Shown here in pieces: positions 13,301-24,032 of a stretch of 64,000 bases of DNA. The notes beneath the pieces are model-generated. The model did no database searches and had not been told where the DNA came from. It was given only the letters and a program-made list of their open reading frames with translations. The DNA comes from Asterochloris sp. CNOR1 (Eukaryota > Chlorophyta > Trebouxiophyceae > Trebouxiales > Trebouxiaceae). The DNA is taken from NCBI GenBank assembly GCA_963969365.1, contig OZ017755.1, positions 1,116,001 to 1,180,000 on the forward strand, in the 5' to 3' direction. Every line of letters starts with the position of its first letter. Within the stretch, counting starts at the first letter, position 1. Position numbers and translations under genes: made by a program.

Positions 13301-13445
13301 TGAGACTGAGGCTGCCGCTGGAGATGTGCGCCAGTGTCTTTGTAGCTGGCAATGCCATTGCGCAGGGTGGGAGGCTGCAGATGACAACCACCGCAGGCGC
13401 AGACTGTGCCGCTGGCAGGGTGTCTGTCAGGATTGCAGGGTGCAC
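10323..13445 (-). CDS. Tyrosine/dual-specificity phosphatase-like protein
   Basis: Cysteine-dependent protein phosphatase of the PTP/DSP superfamily. Exons on the minus strand: 13445-13240, 13174-13126, 12890-12733, 12402-12177, 11711-11580, 11370-11099 and 10779-10323; reading phase agrees at every join. The N-terminal exon could start at the Met near 13445 or at an inner Met (MALPATKTL). The core reads NWVIHGQ, then VLAGAYPASLDDEETDR, then the signature HCWGGHGRTGT with catalytic Cys and the CX5R loop, and a conserved downstream YPQNVRSPQTAVQRAQ block. An Asp in LPIIDGSVTTD is a candidate general acid. The last two exons encode a Ser/Ala-rich, probably disordered tail of about 240 residues. 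One intron starts with GC (13125-13124). Substrate is not evident. The tail may target or regulate the enzyme (inference). Confidence 0.88.
12499..12620 (-). repeat. 73-bp-period tandem duplication in a phosphatase intron
   Basis: About 45 bp beginning CGAGTCATG and containing GCATGCAGCGGCTGGGCAAAG is present at 12499-12545 and again at 12572-12618, with few differences. Confidence 0.8.
13124..13125 (-). other. GC splice donor (GC-AG intron) in the phosphatase gene
   Basis: The exon ending GGGCAG is followed by GCAAGTG. Joining it to the acceptor at 12891 gives the continuous reading WVIHGQ-VLAGAYPAS, which suits this family. No GT donor in the right phase lies nearby. Confidence 0.75.
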
Positions 13446-14385
13446 CTTGCGGCCATCGCTTGAACGGGGCTTTAAGCGATGAGCTCAATCGAGGCCAGGC
13501 AGCTGCCAGAAGCTTGCACGCAAGCCCAGCACGCAAGCCAGCAGCAGTGTCGCAAGAACGAAAGTACGTGTCCATAGTGCCCTCCTGGAATACCCGCCAA
13601 TTCGATCAGCATACAGCTGAAGTTACAGGGAGGCATCGGCTCTGCCGTCAGAGCAGCATCATCGAGCTCGCAGCTTGCTGAGATGGGCCTGAAGGTCAGA
13701 GCAACCAGTGCAACAACGAGTAACAACAGTTGAAGCTTTCAACGAAATGGGGCTGTGACGGCCTCCCGTATGCAGAGGCCAACTGTTTGCAGTGCGCAAC
13801 TGCGCATCATGCTGATAGCAATGTTCTCTGTCCACAAGGAGGGGGAGGGGGTTTCTTCTGGAGGCTGAAAACTGTGATGGAACAACCTACTGTGCTGACT
13901 GACCAAAGGGAGTGCTGTGGCAGACCACACTCCTGCAGAAGCTGGAAGGCTCAAATCAGCAAGGGGATGCAACTGGCATGTGCCCAGCAGCGCAGGGTGC
14001 AAGCCAGTCACCGGGAAGCTCTGCAAGACTTCATCACCGCCCCAGCCAGCCGAGGTAGCAGGGTCACCTGAGGCTCACCGCCTGCAGCCGGGCGGACTAG
14101 TCAGGACCTTGGCCATAAGCGATTCCCCAAATGAAGGCTAGCACTGGCCTGGACATGTACCAGGTTGGTGCAGCCTCTGCTGTATGAAGCACGCAGCCTG
14201 GCGGCAAAGCTCTGGCCACATATGCCCAGAGCTGCAACATTTCGAATTTGCAGGGCCACCCCTGCACTGTGATTTGTGCTTGCAGTTTGCCAGATGGCTA
14301 CTTGCACAAGCCTTGAGGGCAGCCAGCTTATGGCATTAAGGAACCTCCTGCCACCTGAAGTCTGCGCAACACACAGCCTAAACTT
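13446..14385. other. Flank between phosphatase start and the RS-protein 3' end
   Basis: Both neighbours lie on the minus strand, so this holds the phosphatase promoter and the 3' flank of the upstream gene. No convincing exon, RNA gene or repeat was seen. Some 5' untranslated sequence of the phosphatase is expected here. Confidence 0.4.
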
Positions 14386-17300
14386 TTACCACCTCAGGCT
14401 GCCAGCTGCAAGAGATTTGCGAACAAGCCTCACAATCCAGGTGATTGCAGCTGTCACAGAGCAGCATGTCGCCTGCTCCTGAGGTCTACCCTGCAGCCAG
14501 CCAGGTCTCATGCTTGCCTCGGCTTTGTCAAGCCGCTGTATCCAAAAACCTGCTCTCCACATGCGGCCAGCAGTTGCGAGTGAGGTCCTCTGCGCTGTCT
14601 GGCCGACCCACTTGTGCCCTGTGCTACAGCTCCTGACCCTGTGCAGCCCGCTGCAAATCAAGTCTCTGCGCTCTGTGCTGCAGTACCTGTGTTCCCGGCT
14701 GCGACTCCGGTGGGATCTGCCCCGACTGCTATCTCTTCGTCGCCTGTGCCTCTCATCTATGCTCCTGCTGCGAGTGCTGTGGCGATGGCTTTGGGGGCTG
14801 CGCCTATGGTGCCTGCATTGCAGCAGTGAGGTTGAGCAAATTTCCAGCACAAGTCAGCCCTTATGCGCAGCGAGACCCATCTCAGCTGCAGTGCCTGTGT
14901 TTCCTGTGTCGCCAAACCTGCGCCGGGGCTGAGCAAGGGTCTTATTGTTGATGCTGCTGCAGGTTCGGGGTTTGTTATGGTGGCTGCGCTGTGGTACAAA
15001 GCAACAAGATGCCAGGCTGAGGAAAATCTTACCAAACACACTGTGGCTCAATGGTCTGGACATCACCATGCTGGCGTGTATTGCATGTGCGCATCGCATG
15101 GCCACCTGCCGCTGCGGCCAGCGGTCTCCAGGACCCTCTTGCAGCATAGCTGTCGTGACAACAGGAAAGTCCCTGACTGTCACCCAGCCCCTCTGATGTG
15201 ATGACAACAAAACAGTCACGCGCTGTTTTTGATTGCAACCAGGCTTGCCTGTCCTTGCCAGTGCGCTTTCTGTCAGTGCTGCCCAAGCCATTTGGCAGCC
15301 TGCCTAAGCCGTTTGGCAGCCTGCCTGAGGCGATGTTCCTGGCCGAGCTGGGGGTACGGTTCCCTGTGTGACTGCCGTCAGCATGTGTGCTGAAGTCACG
15401 CTCAGCAGTTTGGACCCAGGCTCGCTTCAGGTGAGGCAAGGGGGTGGCAGCCTCAGATTTGCTGGGCCGCTTGCTGCCCACTCCATCAGCAGCAGCAGTA
15501 GCGGCAGGTGCTGCAAGCAGGTGGGGTCCCGGGTTGTGGCCTGCTGCTGCTGGCTGGGCCCGGCCGCTGTTCAGCTCAGCAGTGGTCAAACCAGGGAAGG
15601 TCAGGGGGAGGCTGCTCCAGCCCATGCTGGACTCATTGCTGGCACTGGCCTCTCCCTGGGGCTCCCTGCCGGGCTGCAGAAGCGTAGCTGCCAGCAGGAA
15701 GCCAACCTGTGAAGTGCTGGCTGCCTCTGAGATGGCACCCTCCACTGTTGCCCTGTGCGCCTGCAGGGGGAGCAGCGTAATTCATGGAGTGTTGCCTGCA
15801 GCGATATCAGTGGCAGCAGAATGTGCTGCTTGTTCAATGGTGCCTGCCAGACGCGCACAGGCAGTTCTGCTCAGAGCTGCTGCATGCCCGGTCTGGGGAC
15901 GAAGCATGCCCACACGGGACACCTTCAGGCCAAGCATCCACAGCTCGTGTTGTGCAGCCACCAGCTCTTGCAGCATCATGATGTGCCAGATCCAGGCACT
16001 TCAGCTCACCTGCGGCAGGCTGGTGATGATGTCTTCTGTCCATGCGCTGGGCACAGTGACAATGATGGATGCTGCCAGGGGCCCGCCAGAGCTGGTGGCT
16101 GGGACAGTCACCCCCACTGAAAGCGCCCAGCCAGGCATGCAACTGCATGGCAGCAGGGCTTGGATCTGGGCCACTGCGGGAGCGGCCCCAGGTTGTTGCG
16201 AACAAGGCAGACACAAGTCAGGCCATGAGTATACCAGAACAGAAGTCATACCGCAGACAAAAGCCCATGTCTGCTAGGAAATTGATGAAGGCCAAGCAGG
16301 GCAGCAATCAGCTGAACCCCAAAAACACCTGGTGTCAGGTACGCAGTCTGCAACGCACCTCAGCAGCTTGTGCAGAACGGCCAGCCTGACTTCGCTGCGC
16401 ATGCCCTGGCCGCTGCAGGGCAGCTGCTGCCCCCTTGCCGGCTCTGGGCAGCCAGCTGTCACCACCATGAGGTGCCCATCCCACTGCGCTCGCTGACTGC
16501 GCCAGTCCCTCAGGCTCATGGGCACAAAGCTGCTGCCTGCCAGGGGGCTTTGAATGTATGCCTCGGGCAGGATGCTTGACTTTGCTGCAGGTTTGACGAG
16601 CAGCACATCAGGCTCATGGACACACAGCTGCTGCCTGTCAGGGGGCTGTGCACCATTCAATGTTGCTGCGGTCATGGCAGACACACATCAGATGCAGGCT
16701 GCGTCTGGGTTTGTCTGCCTGCACAAACCCCTTCAGATAGCGCTACTGACACATCCCTCTGTTTTGCCCCATGGCTCATGGTGTTGTCAGATGGCACAAG
16801 CAACACAGGCAGCGCCGCCTGCCTGGGCTGCAAGCTTGACCACGACTATAACAGGAAGCCACAAGCATTGATATGCCACACTTGCACAGCCCCCTCAAAC
16901 ACGATGAGGTGTCAGCGATCTCCAGCAGCTTGCCTCTGGCCCAAGATGGCTGAACACAGCTGTAGCAGCTTGCGCAGTGCCTGCTGCTTTGTTTGCAAGT
17001 CTGACCTTGTCAGCAATTGGCACCTGATGGTTTGGTGGGTGCACCAACACTGCAGCGCACCTGTCAAGCAACCCAATGGGACACTGCAGCCCCAGCTCAC
17101 CTCTGCCCCAGACGGTGCCCACCAAGCCAGTCCACATGATATGCAGCTGCACTGCTCCAGTGGCCTCTGCGTACCCTGGCAGGTGCCACCACAGCGTGGC
17201 CTGCAGCTTGCTGGGGCCACGCTGCAGGGGAGGAGCGAAGCACCAATCGCCGCTGGGCTCCAGGGCGCCCCGCTGCAGGGCAGCTGCCCTGCTTTTGCTT

Positions 17301-19723
17301 GCACTGGGTGTGTTGGCGTCGGCAGCAGCCCTGCCCTTGCCTGCGCTGGGCAGGCTTATCCCAGCGGCCGCCCTCGTCTTGCTCGGGCTCGGCGCACTGG
17401 TGTCGGCAGCTGCAGTCCTGCTCCTGCTGGGGCTGCTTGCGTCTGCAGCAGCAGCCCTGCACCTGCTTGGTGCGCTTGTGTCTGCAGCGCCTCTCCTGGC
17501 AGCTGCGGGGCTGCGCTGCCTGCGCTTGTCTGCCACAGCCCTCCCAGCAGCTGCGGGGCTGCGGTGCCTGCGCTTGTCTGCTGCAGCCCTCCCAGCAGCT
17601 GCGGGGCTGGCCCGCCGCCGCCTGACTGGCCGCTCTGCCTGCAGCAGCTCGGGCAGGGCTCCTCCAGGAACCAGGCTGCCATCTCTGCGGCCACCAGCCC
17701 TTGCAGCAGGGGATCGCGCAGTGTTGGCCGTTCCCTCAGACGCTGCTGGAGTGTCCACCGGTGCTGGGGGCTGCCCCGGCTGCAGCTTTATGGCAATCGG
17801 GCGTCGCCTGCGCAGGGGCTCGGGTGTAGCACCATCATCATCCCTCCAGGCAGGCTCCCCCTGGCGGGCGTCTGCCGGTGCAGGCTGGCCCGCGCCAGCA
17901 CCCTGCTGCTGCAGGCGCTGTGCACCTGCCTGGACTGCTTGCACAGGGCTTGGCGCTGCTTTGCCAGCACAGGGGGCAGCAGAAGCGGGGGCTGCCACCA
18001 CCACGCGAGGGGCAATTTTGGCAGTTTGGGTGGCGCCGCCGACGCTGTGCCTGGCCCTGGCTGCAGCAGCGGCTGCAGCAGCTGCCACGTGGGCAGCCTG
18101 AGACACGGCAGGCCTGTGAGGAGCCTCTGCCCGCTCTGGCGGTGCCTCTGCTGGCGGCAGGGGTGGATCAGGCGCAGGCTGTGGAGGCTGTGGCCCAAAT
18201 GCCCCGAAGGCATCCTGCTGCGCATCTGGTGAGCTTGAATGGCTTTTTCCAATGTGCTGGGAATGGGGCTGAGCCAGCACGACGTCCAGCAAATTTGTAT
18301 GCCCCCTGCTGTGAGCAGGGGACTCCTCCTGTGAGGCTCCCTTAGGCGCTGCTGCAGCAGCAGTCTCAGGCAAGGCCCTTTGGGGCAGAGCATCTAAGGC
18401 AGTCGCATTTTCTGGGGCGGTACAGCCTGCTGTGTTGTCAGCAGCACCAGCCGCAGCTTGCATGGCACCAGGGCCTGTGTTCGCGTGACCGGCAGGCTCT
18501 GCCTCTTGGCCAGCAGCAGGGCCCACAGGCTCAGCATGTACATGAGGTTCCGCTGCGTCATCTGCCTCAGCAGGAGCAGGCTGCTCCTGCTGCTGACCAG
18601 CAGCATGTGCAGCCTCCATGCCTGCTCCAGGGCCCTCAGCAACAGGGTGCTCTGCTACCTCCACCCCCCCTTCAGCAGCAGTAGGCACCTCTGCTGCTGC
18701 TGCTGCACCTGCCTCCATGCTGCCATCCTCCCCAGCCTCTGCAGCAGTGGGTCTCACTGCCACTGCTGTGCCTGCCAGGCCAGGCTGCTGGCCCTTCAAT
18801 GCTGAGGGCGGCGGCAGACCTGGTGGCGGCGAGGGCTTCCACTCTGCAGCAGATGGGGGCTGCTGCTGCTGCTGCTGCTGCTGGCCTTGCGCCTGGGGCG
18901 GCGCTTGTGGGGAGGGCGCCACGCTGGCTGCGTGGAGCTGCTGCCACGCGCCTGCTGATGCATCCCAGGCCAAAGACGCTGCTGGCTGCTGGACATGCGG
19001 GTACTGCCAGTGCTCCCAGCCTGAGCTCTGGGAGGGGTAGTGTCCCAGAGCGTGAGCCATGCAGTAGTCTTGCCAGGCCTTAGCTGTCACCCATTCCTCC
19101 TGCTGCTGGTAGGCCTGCCACTGGGAGTACCAGGCCCAGTAGCTTGACTGGCTGAGTCTGGATTGGGACTCAGCGTTCCAGACTGCCTCTGGAGGCTGTG
19201 CTGATGCAGCAGCCTGCAAGGCCTGCTCAGTGGCAGCAGCGCCTGGGGACTGTGCTGCTGCGGCAGCCTGTGCCTGCACTGAGGCAGTGGCAGCAGCCTG
19301 TGCCTGGCTTGAGGCAGGGGCAGCCTCCTGCGGGTCTCTTGCTGCCTGCAAAACGCCTGGAGCAGCTGCTGCTGCCTCAGAGGCAGCCGTCCCTGTCCCC
19401 CCTGTGGATGCGACTGTGTGGCCTGAGGCACCAGCAGGCACGTCTGGGGCAGCTGTGGGCAGCTCTGTGCCGGGTGCAGGCTCCTCAGGCTCCTCTGGGT
19501 CAGCTGCTGCTGCTTCCGTGACAAGGGCAGGCTTATCAGGCATTGCTGCCTCAGCCAGTGATGGCTCTGTGCCTTTTGCAGGCTTGTCAGGTGTGGCCAT
19601 GCTGGCTGCCGCAGAGGCACCCTCACTGAACGAGGAGCAGGAACACACCTGGGCCTGGGCTGTCAATGCCTGATGAGTCTGCAAGCAGCTGGCTCTAAAC
19701 ACATTGCCTGTCTGACGTTGCAA
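14386..19723 (-). CDS. Low-complexity protein with conserved W-rich module and RS tail
   Basis: Unrecognised. The first large exon (to donor at 17101) may start at the Met at 19723 or, more likely, at MATPDKPAKG near 19601. It is rich in Ala, Pro, Glu and Gln, has an aromatic stretch (YWAWYSQWQAYQQQEEW), a Gln run over a (CTG)8 tract, and degenerate basic repeats of the type RRHRSPAAAGRAVADK near 17300-17640, ending in GDWCFAPPL and LHIMWTG. Later exons hold FVPMSLRDWRSQRAQWDGHL (about 16480-16550) and IVTVPSAWTEDIITSLPQ (about 16010-16070), then a Ser/Ala-rich exon (about 15763-15180) and an Arg-Ser segment (RHSTRSRSIDERHRRRRDSS, near 14770-14840). The same order of blocks occurs in the 24.0-34.3 kb gene, so the two are paralogues in this part. 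RS tails are typical of splicing and mRNA-processing factors; a nuclear RNA role is inference. Exon joins in the 3' half and the true stop are uncertain. Confidence 0.6.
15288..15329 (-). repeat. 21-bp tandem repeat, two copies, coding
   Basis: Units at 15288-15308 and 15309-15329 differ at two positions and encode GRLPNGL twice on the minus strand. Confidence 0.85.
18860..18883 (-). repeat. (CTG)8 trinucleotide tract encoding polyglutamine
   Basis: Eight CTG units on the plus strand read as CAG on the coding minus strand and give a run of Gln in the first large exon of the RS-tailed gene. Confidence 0.9.
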
Positions 19724-20149
19724 AATGTGGCAAGACAGCAGTTGATTTGCTTACACTGATGCCGCTGCAATCTCACATTCCTGCTGCACCTTCCGGCCTG
19801 CCTGGTTGTGCAAGGCACAGCAATCAGTACAGCCACTAATGCAGCTGTGCTCTTCTTGATGTGGTTAGCTCGTGACCAGTTGGCTCTGCAGAGAAGCGCA
19901 CGCTCGAATCAGTCTTGCCACTGGGAACTACAATAATCAAGCTGTTCACACTCACTTTTTGGCTGCTGCAAAGAGCGAGCTTGCAACAACACCTTTGCTT
20001 TCGTTCAGCAGTTATCATGACAGGGCTGTTACTTTCCCACCAAGCTTATCAGCGTTTTGCTATGAAAAGGATCCCCAGCCTTTCCTAAGCACCTGATCGG
20101 TGTCCACCTGAACCTCACAGGCTGTGGCAACAATTGACGACTTTCTAGA
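19724..20149. other. Upstream flank of the RS-tailed gene, no gene seen
   Basis: This is probably the promoter side of the minus-strand gene. No convincing exon or RNA gene was seen. Confidence 0.4.
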
Positions 20150-20930
20150 ATTCCTTTGCAGAGTCAATTGACCACCATACCCTTGACCTCAAGTAAACAA
20201 AAACCAAAGCTGAATCTTCCGCAAATACCCAACCAAGACCTACGGCACACCCACAGGGGTGCGTGTCCCAAGGAACTTGTGTGACAAGCGATGACTGACC
20301 CTTCAGGTGAGCATGCTATGTTGCCTGGCCACTCTTTCCACTCAGGTTTGATCTGACGACACATTTCAGGCACACTGCCACTGGAGCTGCTCATCACAGT
20401 CACTGTCTGTCCTGGGCTTTCTGGCGCATACCAGAGACATAGCAACTTGTGCCTGTGTCTCAAGGCTGTGGGCCAAGGCTGCAGGGCTAGCAGTGCCCAC
20501 GATTGTAAATGTCCTGGACGACAGCATGCAAAAGATGTCTTACCTGCTGCAAATTCCTTTGCAGAGTCAATTGACCACCAGACCCTTGACCTCAAGTAAA
20601 CAAAAACCAAAGCTGAAACTTCCGCAAATACCCAACCAAGACCTACGGCACACCCACAGGGGTGCGTGTCCCAAGGAACTTGTGTGACAAGCGATGACTG
20701 ACCCTTCAGGTGAGCATGCTATGTTGCCTGGCCACTCTTTCCACTCAGGTTTGATCTGACGACACATTTCAGGCACTCTGCCACTGGAGCTGCTCATCAC
20801 AGTCCTGGGCTTTCTGGCGCATACCAGAGACATAGCAACTTGTGCCTGTGTCTCAAGGCTGTGGGCCAAGGCTGCAGGGCTAGCAGTGCCCACGACAGCA
20901 TGCAAAAGATGTCTTACCTGCTGCAAAAGC
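20150..20930 (+). repeat. 403-bp direct tandem duplication
   Basis: Copy 1 starts at 20150 (ATTCCTTTGCAGAGTCAATT) and copy 2 at 20553 with the same bases; similarity runs to about 20930. Copy 2 lacks about 8 bp (CACTGTCTGTCC region) and about 19 bp (TTGTAAATGTCCTGG region) and otherwise differs at few positions, so the event looks recent. Content is not clearly coding. Confidence 0.92.
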
Positions 20931-20937
20931 CTCCCCT

Positions 20938-21624
20938 AGGCGCGGTGGAGGCAGCGTTTCTGGGCTATGAGGGGTTCTTACAGGGCTGTCTGTTTGCTCG
21001 CATATGTGCCGAGGCTGAAGCACTCAGAGAGTGCCACCTGTATGGGTGAGCCTGATACCAGGTGCTTTGGTTTCACATGCTACCAAGGCTCCCACAGCAA
21101 GTTGTTGCCTGCAGGGTTCTGGAGCTTCCTTTCCCCGCAACAGTGCTTCTGATGCCAGCTGATGTCAGAGTCCTCTCCTTCAGATTTGCATCACTTTCCC
21201 ATGAACTGCCATTCGGACGTGCCCAGACCTGACTCCGCTCATGAGACTGGCGCACCTTGAGGAGTTACAACTGTTGTCCCCAATCTATTATCCCATTCCG
21301 CAGCTGCCTGCTCTGCGGACCTTATGGGTAGTGACATCAGACTTGCAGGCTCTGTCCTCTGTTATAGCAACACTGGAATCGCTTAACCTGGTTGTACCTT
21401 ACATTGACTTTGGTCTGCCCTATACCCTTGCTCACTTCACGCGCTTGCACACTCTCCATGTGGATGCCCAGAGCATCTGCAACTTCAAGCCTGAGGTGTT
21501 GCCCCCCACCTTGCGTGAGATAAGATTAGGATACACCGAGGGGCATGGGACCACTCTTGATGAGGACCTGGTACCCATCTTCGAAGATGGGTACCAGGGA
21601 ATGCCCTGTTGGTGGAACCATTGA
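20938..21624 (+). CDS. Leucine-rich-repeat protein, partial or remnant
   Basis: The plus strand encodes LRR-like sequence: CPDLTPLMRLAHLEELQLL (about 21216-21275), LPALRTLWV and LARFT-like LAHFTRLHTLHV, followed by LPPTLREIRLGY. The run from about 21205 to the stop at 21624 is open. An upstream segment (about 20938-21047) reads VEAAFLGYEGFLQGCLFARI and could be a preceding exon. Spacing and the style of the repeats resemble F-box/LRR proteins, but no F-box was found. The open frame ends in a 32-bp perfect palindrome, so its 3' end may be rearranged. Either a short gene or a fragment is possible. Confidence 0.45.
21567..21598. repeat. 32-bp perfect palindrome
   Basis: CCTGGTACCCATCTTC is followed directly by its reverse complement, centred on TTCGAA, with no spacer. 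It lies at the end of the LRR-like open frame. Confidence 0.97.
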
Positions 21625-21633
21625 CACAGACCA

Positions 21634-21660
21634 GGGTGATGATCATCACCCTCATGAGGG
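21634..21660. repeat. Two overlapping perfect palindromes
   Basis: GGGTGATGATCATCACCC (21634-21651) and CCCTCATGAGGG (21649-21660) share three bases. A larger imperfect inverted repeat centred on CTCATGAG reaches out to about 21638-21671. Alternative hairpins are therefore possible. Confidence 0.95.
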
Positions 21661-24032
21661 TCATTATCATGAAGGCAATAAAGTTGTATGGCTCCACAAT
21701 TCACTCTGATGACAAAATGCCTCCACGCCCTGCACCCCTTCCCTTGGGTGCTGCCGCAACATAACAACTGCAAGCAGCAAGTTCAAGCAGGCCAAAGCAG
21801 GCTCAAGCTTAAGCATGAGGTTGGGCGTGGGAGGCTGCAACCTGAAATGAGAGGTTGGCATGGCAGGCTCCAAGCTGCATGAGCCAGGTCCCCTTTGCTG
21901 CAGCATGGCAGACACATCGCCTACCGGCCAGGACCAGTGTCAGGCCTTGAAGGCAGCAACCAGGAAAGCTCGGCCTGACAGGGCCCAGCTGGCAGTGGCA
22001 GCCACCGCACAGACGCCTGGCCCACAGGCCACCGTCCTGGAGGAGCCTGCCCACAGCCATGCCACAGAAGGAGGTGACCTGGAAAACATTGCTGAGGCGG
22101 GGTGCCCCTATGAAGCGGCAGCAGCTGTTGCTGGAGCAAACCGAACTTGAAGCACTTACCTGTGTCCCCTGGCCGCAAGACAGCCCATGGCCCCCAAGCA
22201 TGATATGATGCAGTGCATGCTGCCACAGGGCCCTGGCACGCAGCTGTCCCTGCCTTTGAGATCAGCTGATAGGCCCTTCTCACCAGGCGGCTTTGAACTG
22301 ATGAGCACCTACGGCCTCAGCCCTACCACTTCAGCATCAGCGAAATGTCTGTGGGCGCGGCAGCCAACAAGATGCCTGAGCCTGGAGGGGGCTGTGACTG
22401 GCCCTGCTGTGCTGCAGCCCAGGATGCCTGGTGATGCAGTGCCAGAAGCGGTGCCAGGTTGCATGCCCACAGATCTGCTCACGAGCATGCCATCTGGCCA
22501 GACGCGGCAGCAAGGCCTACTGGTGCGGTAGCGGACCTGAGGGAGCTGCAGGTCGGTTGGTTGACAGCCAGCCATTTGCTGCACCTGCCCCAGCATGGTG
22601 CACAGGTCCAATGCCATCCCTGCATGCAGGCTCACATTGTGCAGCATCTGAGGAGCAGCTTGAACCAGCAGTCTGCCTCAGACAGCATCGGTGCGCTGTG
22701 ATCTGCAGCAAGCAACTGATCGTCTCTCAAGCAGCAGGTGGGCTTCATCTTCAAGGCTTCACACAGGGGGCATCAGCATGAGCTGTACATCAACCTCATG
22801 CTGGCATCCAAGCGCTTGGATCCATCCGGATATGATGCAGGTCAATGAAGCCCTTGGGATGCTCTGCATGGGTCACCTCGTGCTGTTTGATGGCCACCCT
22901 CCTCGCTGGCAACCAGCACCGCCTTGGGATTCCTGATTGTCAAGTTGGATCGGTGAATCGGTCATGGCCATGGCTGTGACAAAGTCTGGCATCATGAGGC
23001 TCTCATGAGAGAAGAAGCTGTGACCAGCCCAGCGCTGCATTTGCATGTTCATCACAGAATTCACAGTGGCAAGGGCTGACGGCCTTGCCAATCTGGTGTC
23101 TCACAAGCTGTGTAAGTGATGTTAGAGCTGATTAGTGACATGACACACAGAAACAAGCAAACTTTTCGTCAACATGGTAAGCAATGTAATGATAAGCACT
23201 GAACAATTCAAGATGTCTACATCTGCAGCAATCAAGTTCTGGCCCTGCTCAAGGGGATCCTCCCATCATAAGCTTACATTTTGAAGATGTTGCAGGCGTA
23301 CAAATGGTTGTTTTTCATTCTGTTGGATTTTGGTTCCTACATCTAGAACTTTTGTGCAGCTGGCCATCGTGACCATCATTTAGGCCAAGGAGTCTGGACA
23401 TGGGCTTGCCGGCGCAGCAACAGAGCTACATGGGGTACTCTGCAAGACGGCGTTGGTAGTGGCCCCTAGCTAATTTTCTGCAGCCAGTTGTCTACTTCGT
23501 GATTGGTCTGGCAGAGCATCATGGGGCTGCATGCTGAGAGCAAGGCGGCATGCAGCCCTGCATTGCTAAAACTAATGAGACGAGTAAGGTCTTGCACGGG
23601 ACGCATAATGCTGGGCAGGCAGGTGACCTGCTGGGGAGGATAGTCTCAGCTCCTGGAAGCTGAGACTGTTATTTGCGCGCCAGGCGGAAGCAAATCCTGC
23701 GGGCATCTGCAGCGGCGAGCTGGCTCCTCTGCAGGGTCAAGCATCAGAGATGACTCTGATGGCAACCAGTATATTCTTAAATGCCATGGGGCGCCAAGCA
23801 AGGTACTGCTGTCAGGGCGGCAAGGACGCAGCTTGTGTAACACCCAGTCGTTTCCAACACATCACACAAATAGAATTGTGCGGATCATATGAATAGTTGC
23901 TTGGAGGACACTGCCTGCCAAGCAACAGATGTAGCCAGCTTGAGGCATATGAGCTCCAATGATGCAGCACAGCTTCTGCTTGTTGTAAGACATGCAAAGC
24001 ATGGTTTGCGACATCCTGCAGGCCAACATAGC
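21661..24032. other. Unresolved region between LRR remnant and Plus3/RS gene
   Basis: No gene could be assembled. Some pieces look protein-like: plus strand near 22738-22842 (HELYINLMLASKRLDPSGYD) and minus strand near 22540-22650 (MLHNVSLHAGMALDLCTMLG) and 22930-23060 (SHESLMMPDFVTAMAMTDSP). They lie on opposite strands and were not joined. About 23100-23640 looks AT-richer than its surroundings and non-coding. The right end may contain 3' sequence of the next minus-strand gene. Confidence 0.35.
23642..23667. repeat. Short perfect hairpin
   Basis: AGTCTCAGCT and its reverse complement are separated by CCTGGA. It lies in otherwise featureless sequence and has no U run after it. Function is unknown. 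Confidence 0.85.

Noticed and set aside
16616-18232. Long plus-strand open frame of 538 codons opposite the RS-tailed gene
   Set aside because: It is Cys/Ser/Leu-rich and lies antisense to a longer Ala/Pro/Gln-rich frame with proper splice context. Composition of the opposite strand explains its lack of stops.
20150-24030. Transposable element in the gene-poor stretch
   Set aside because: No transposase, reverse transcriptase, terminal inverted repeats or target-site duplication could be seen. The duplications and palindromes alone do not define an element.
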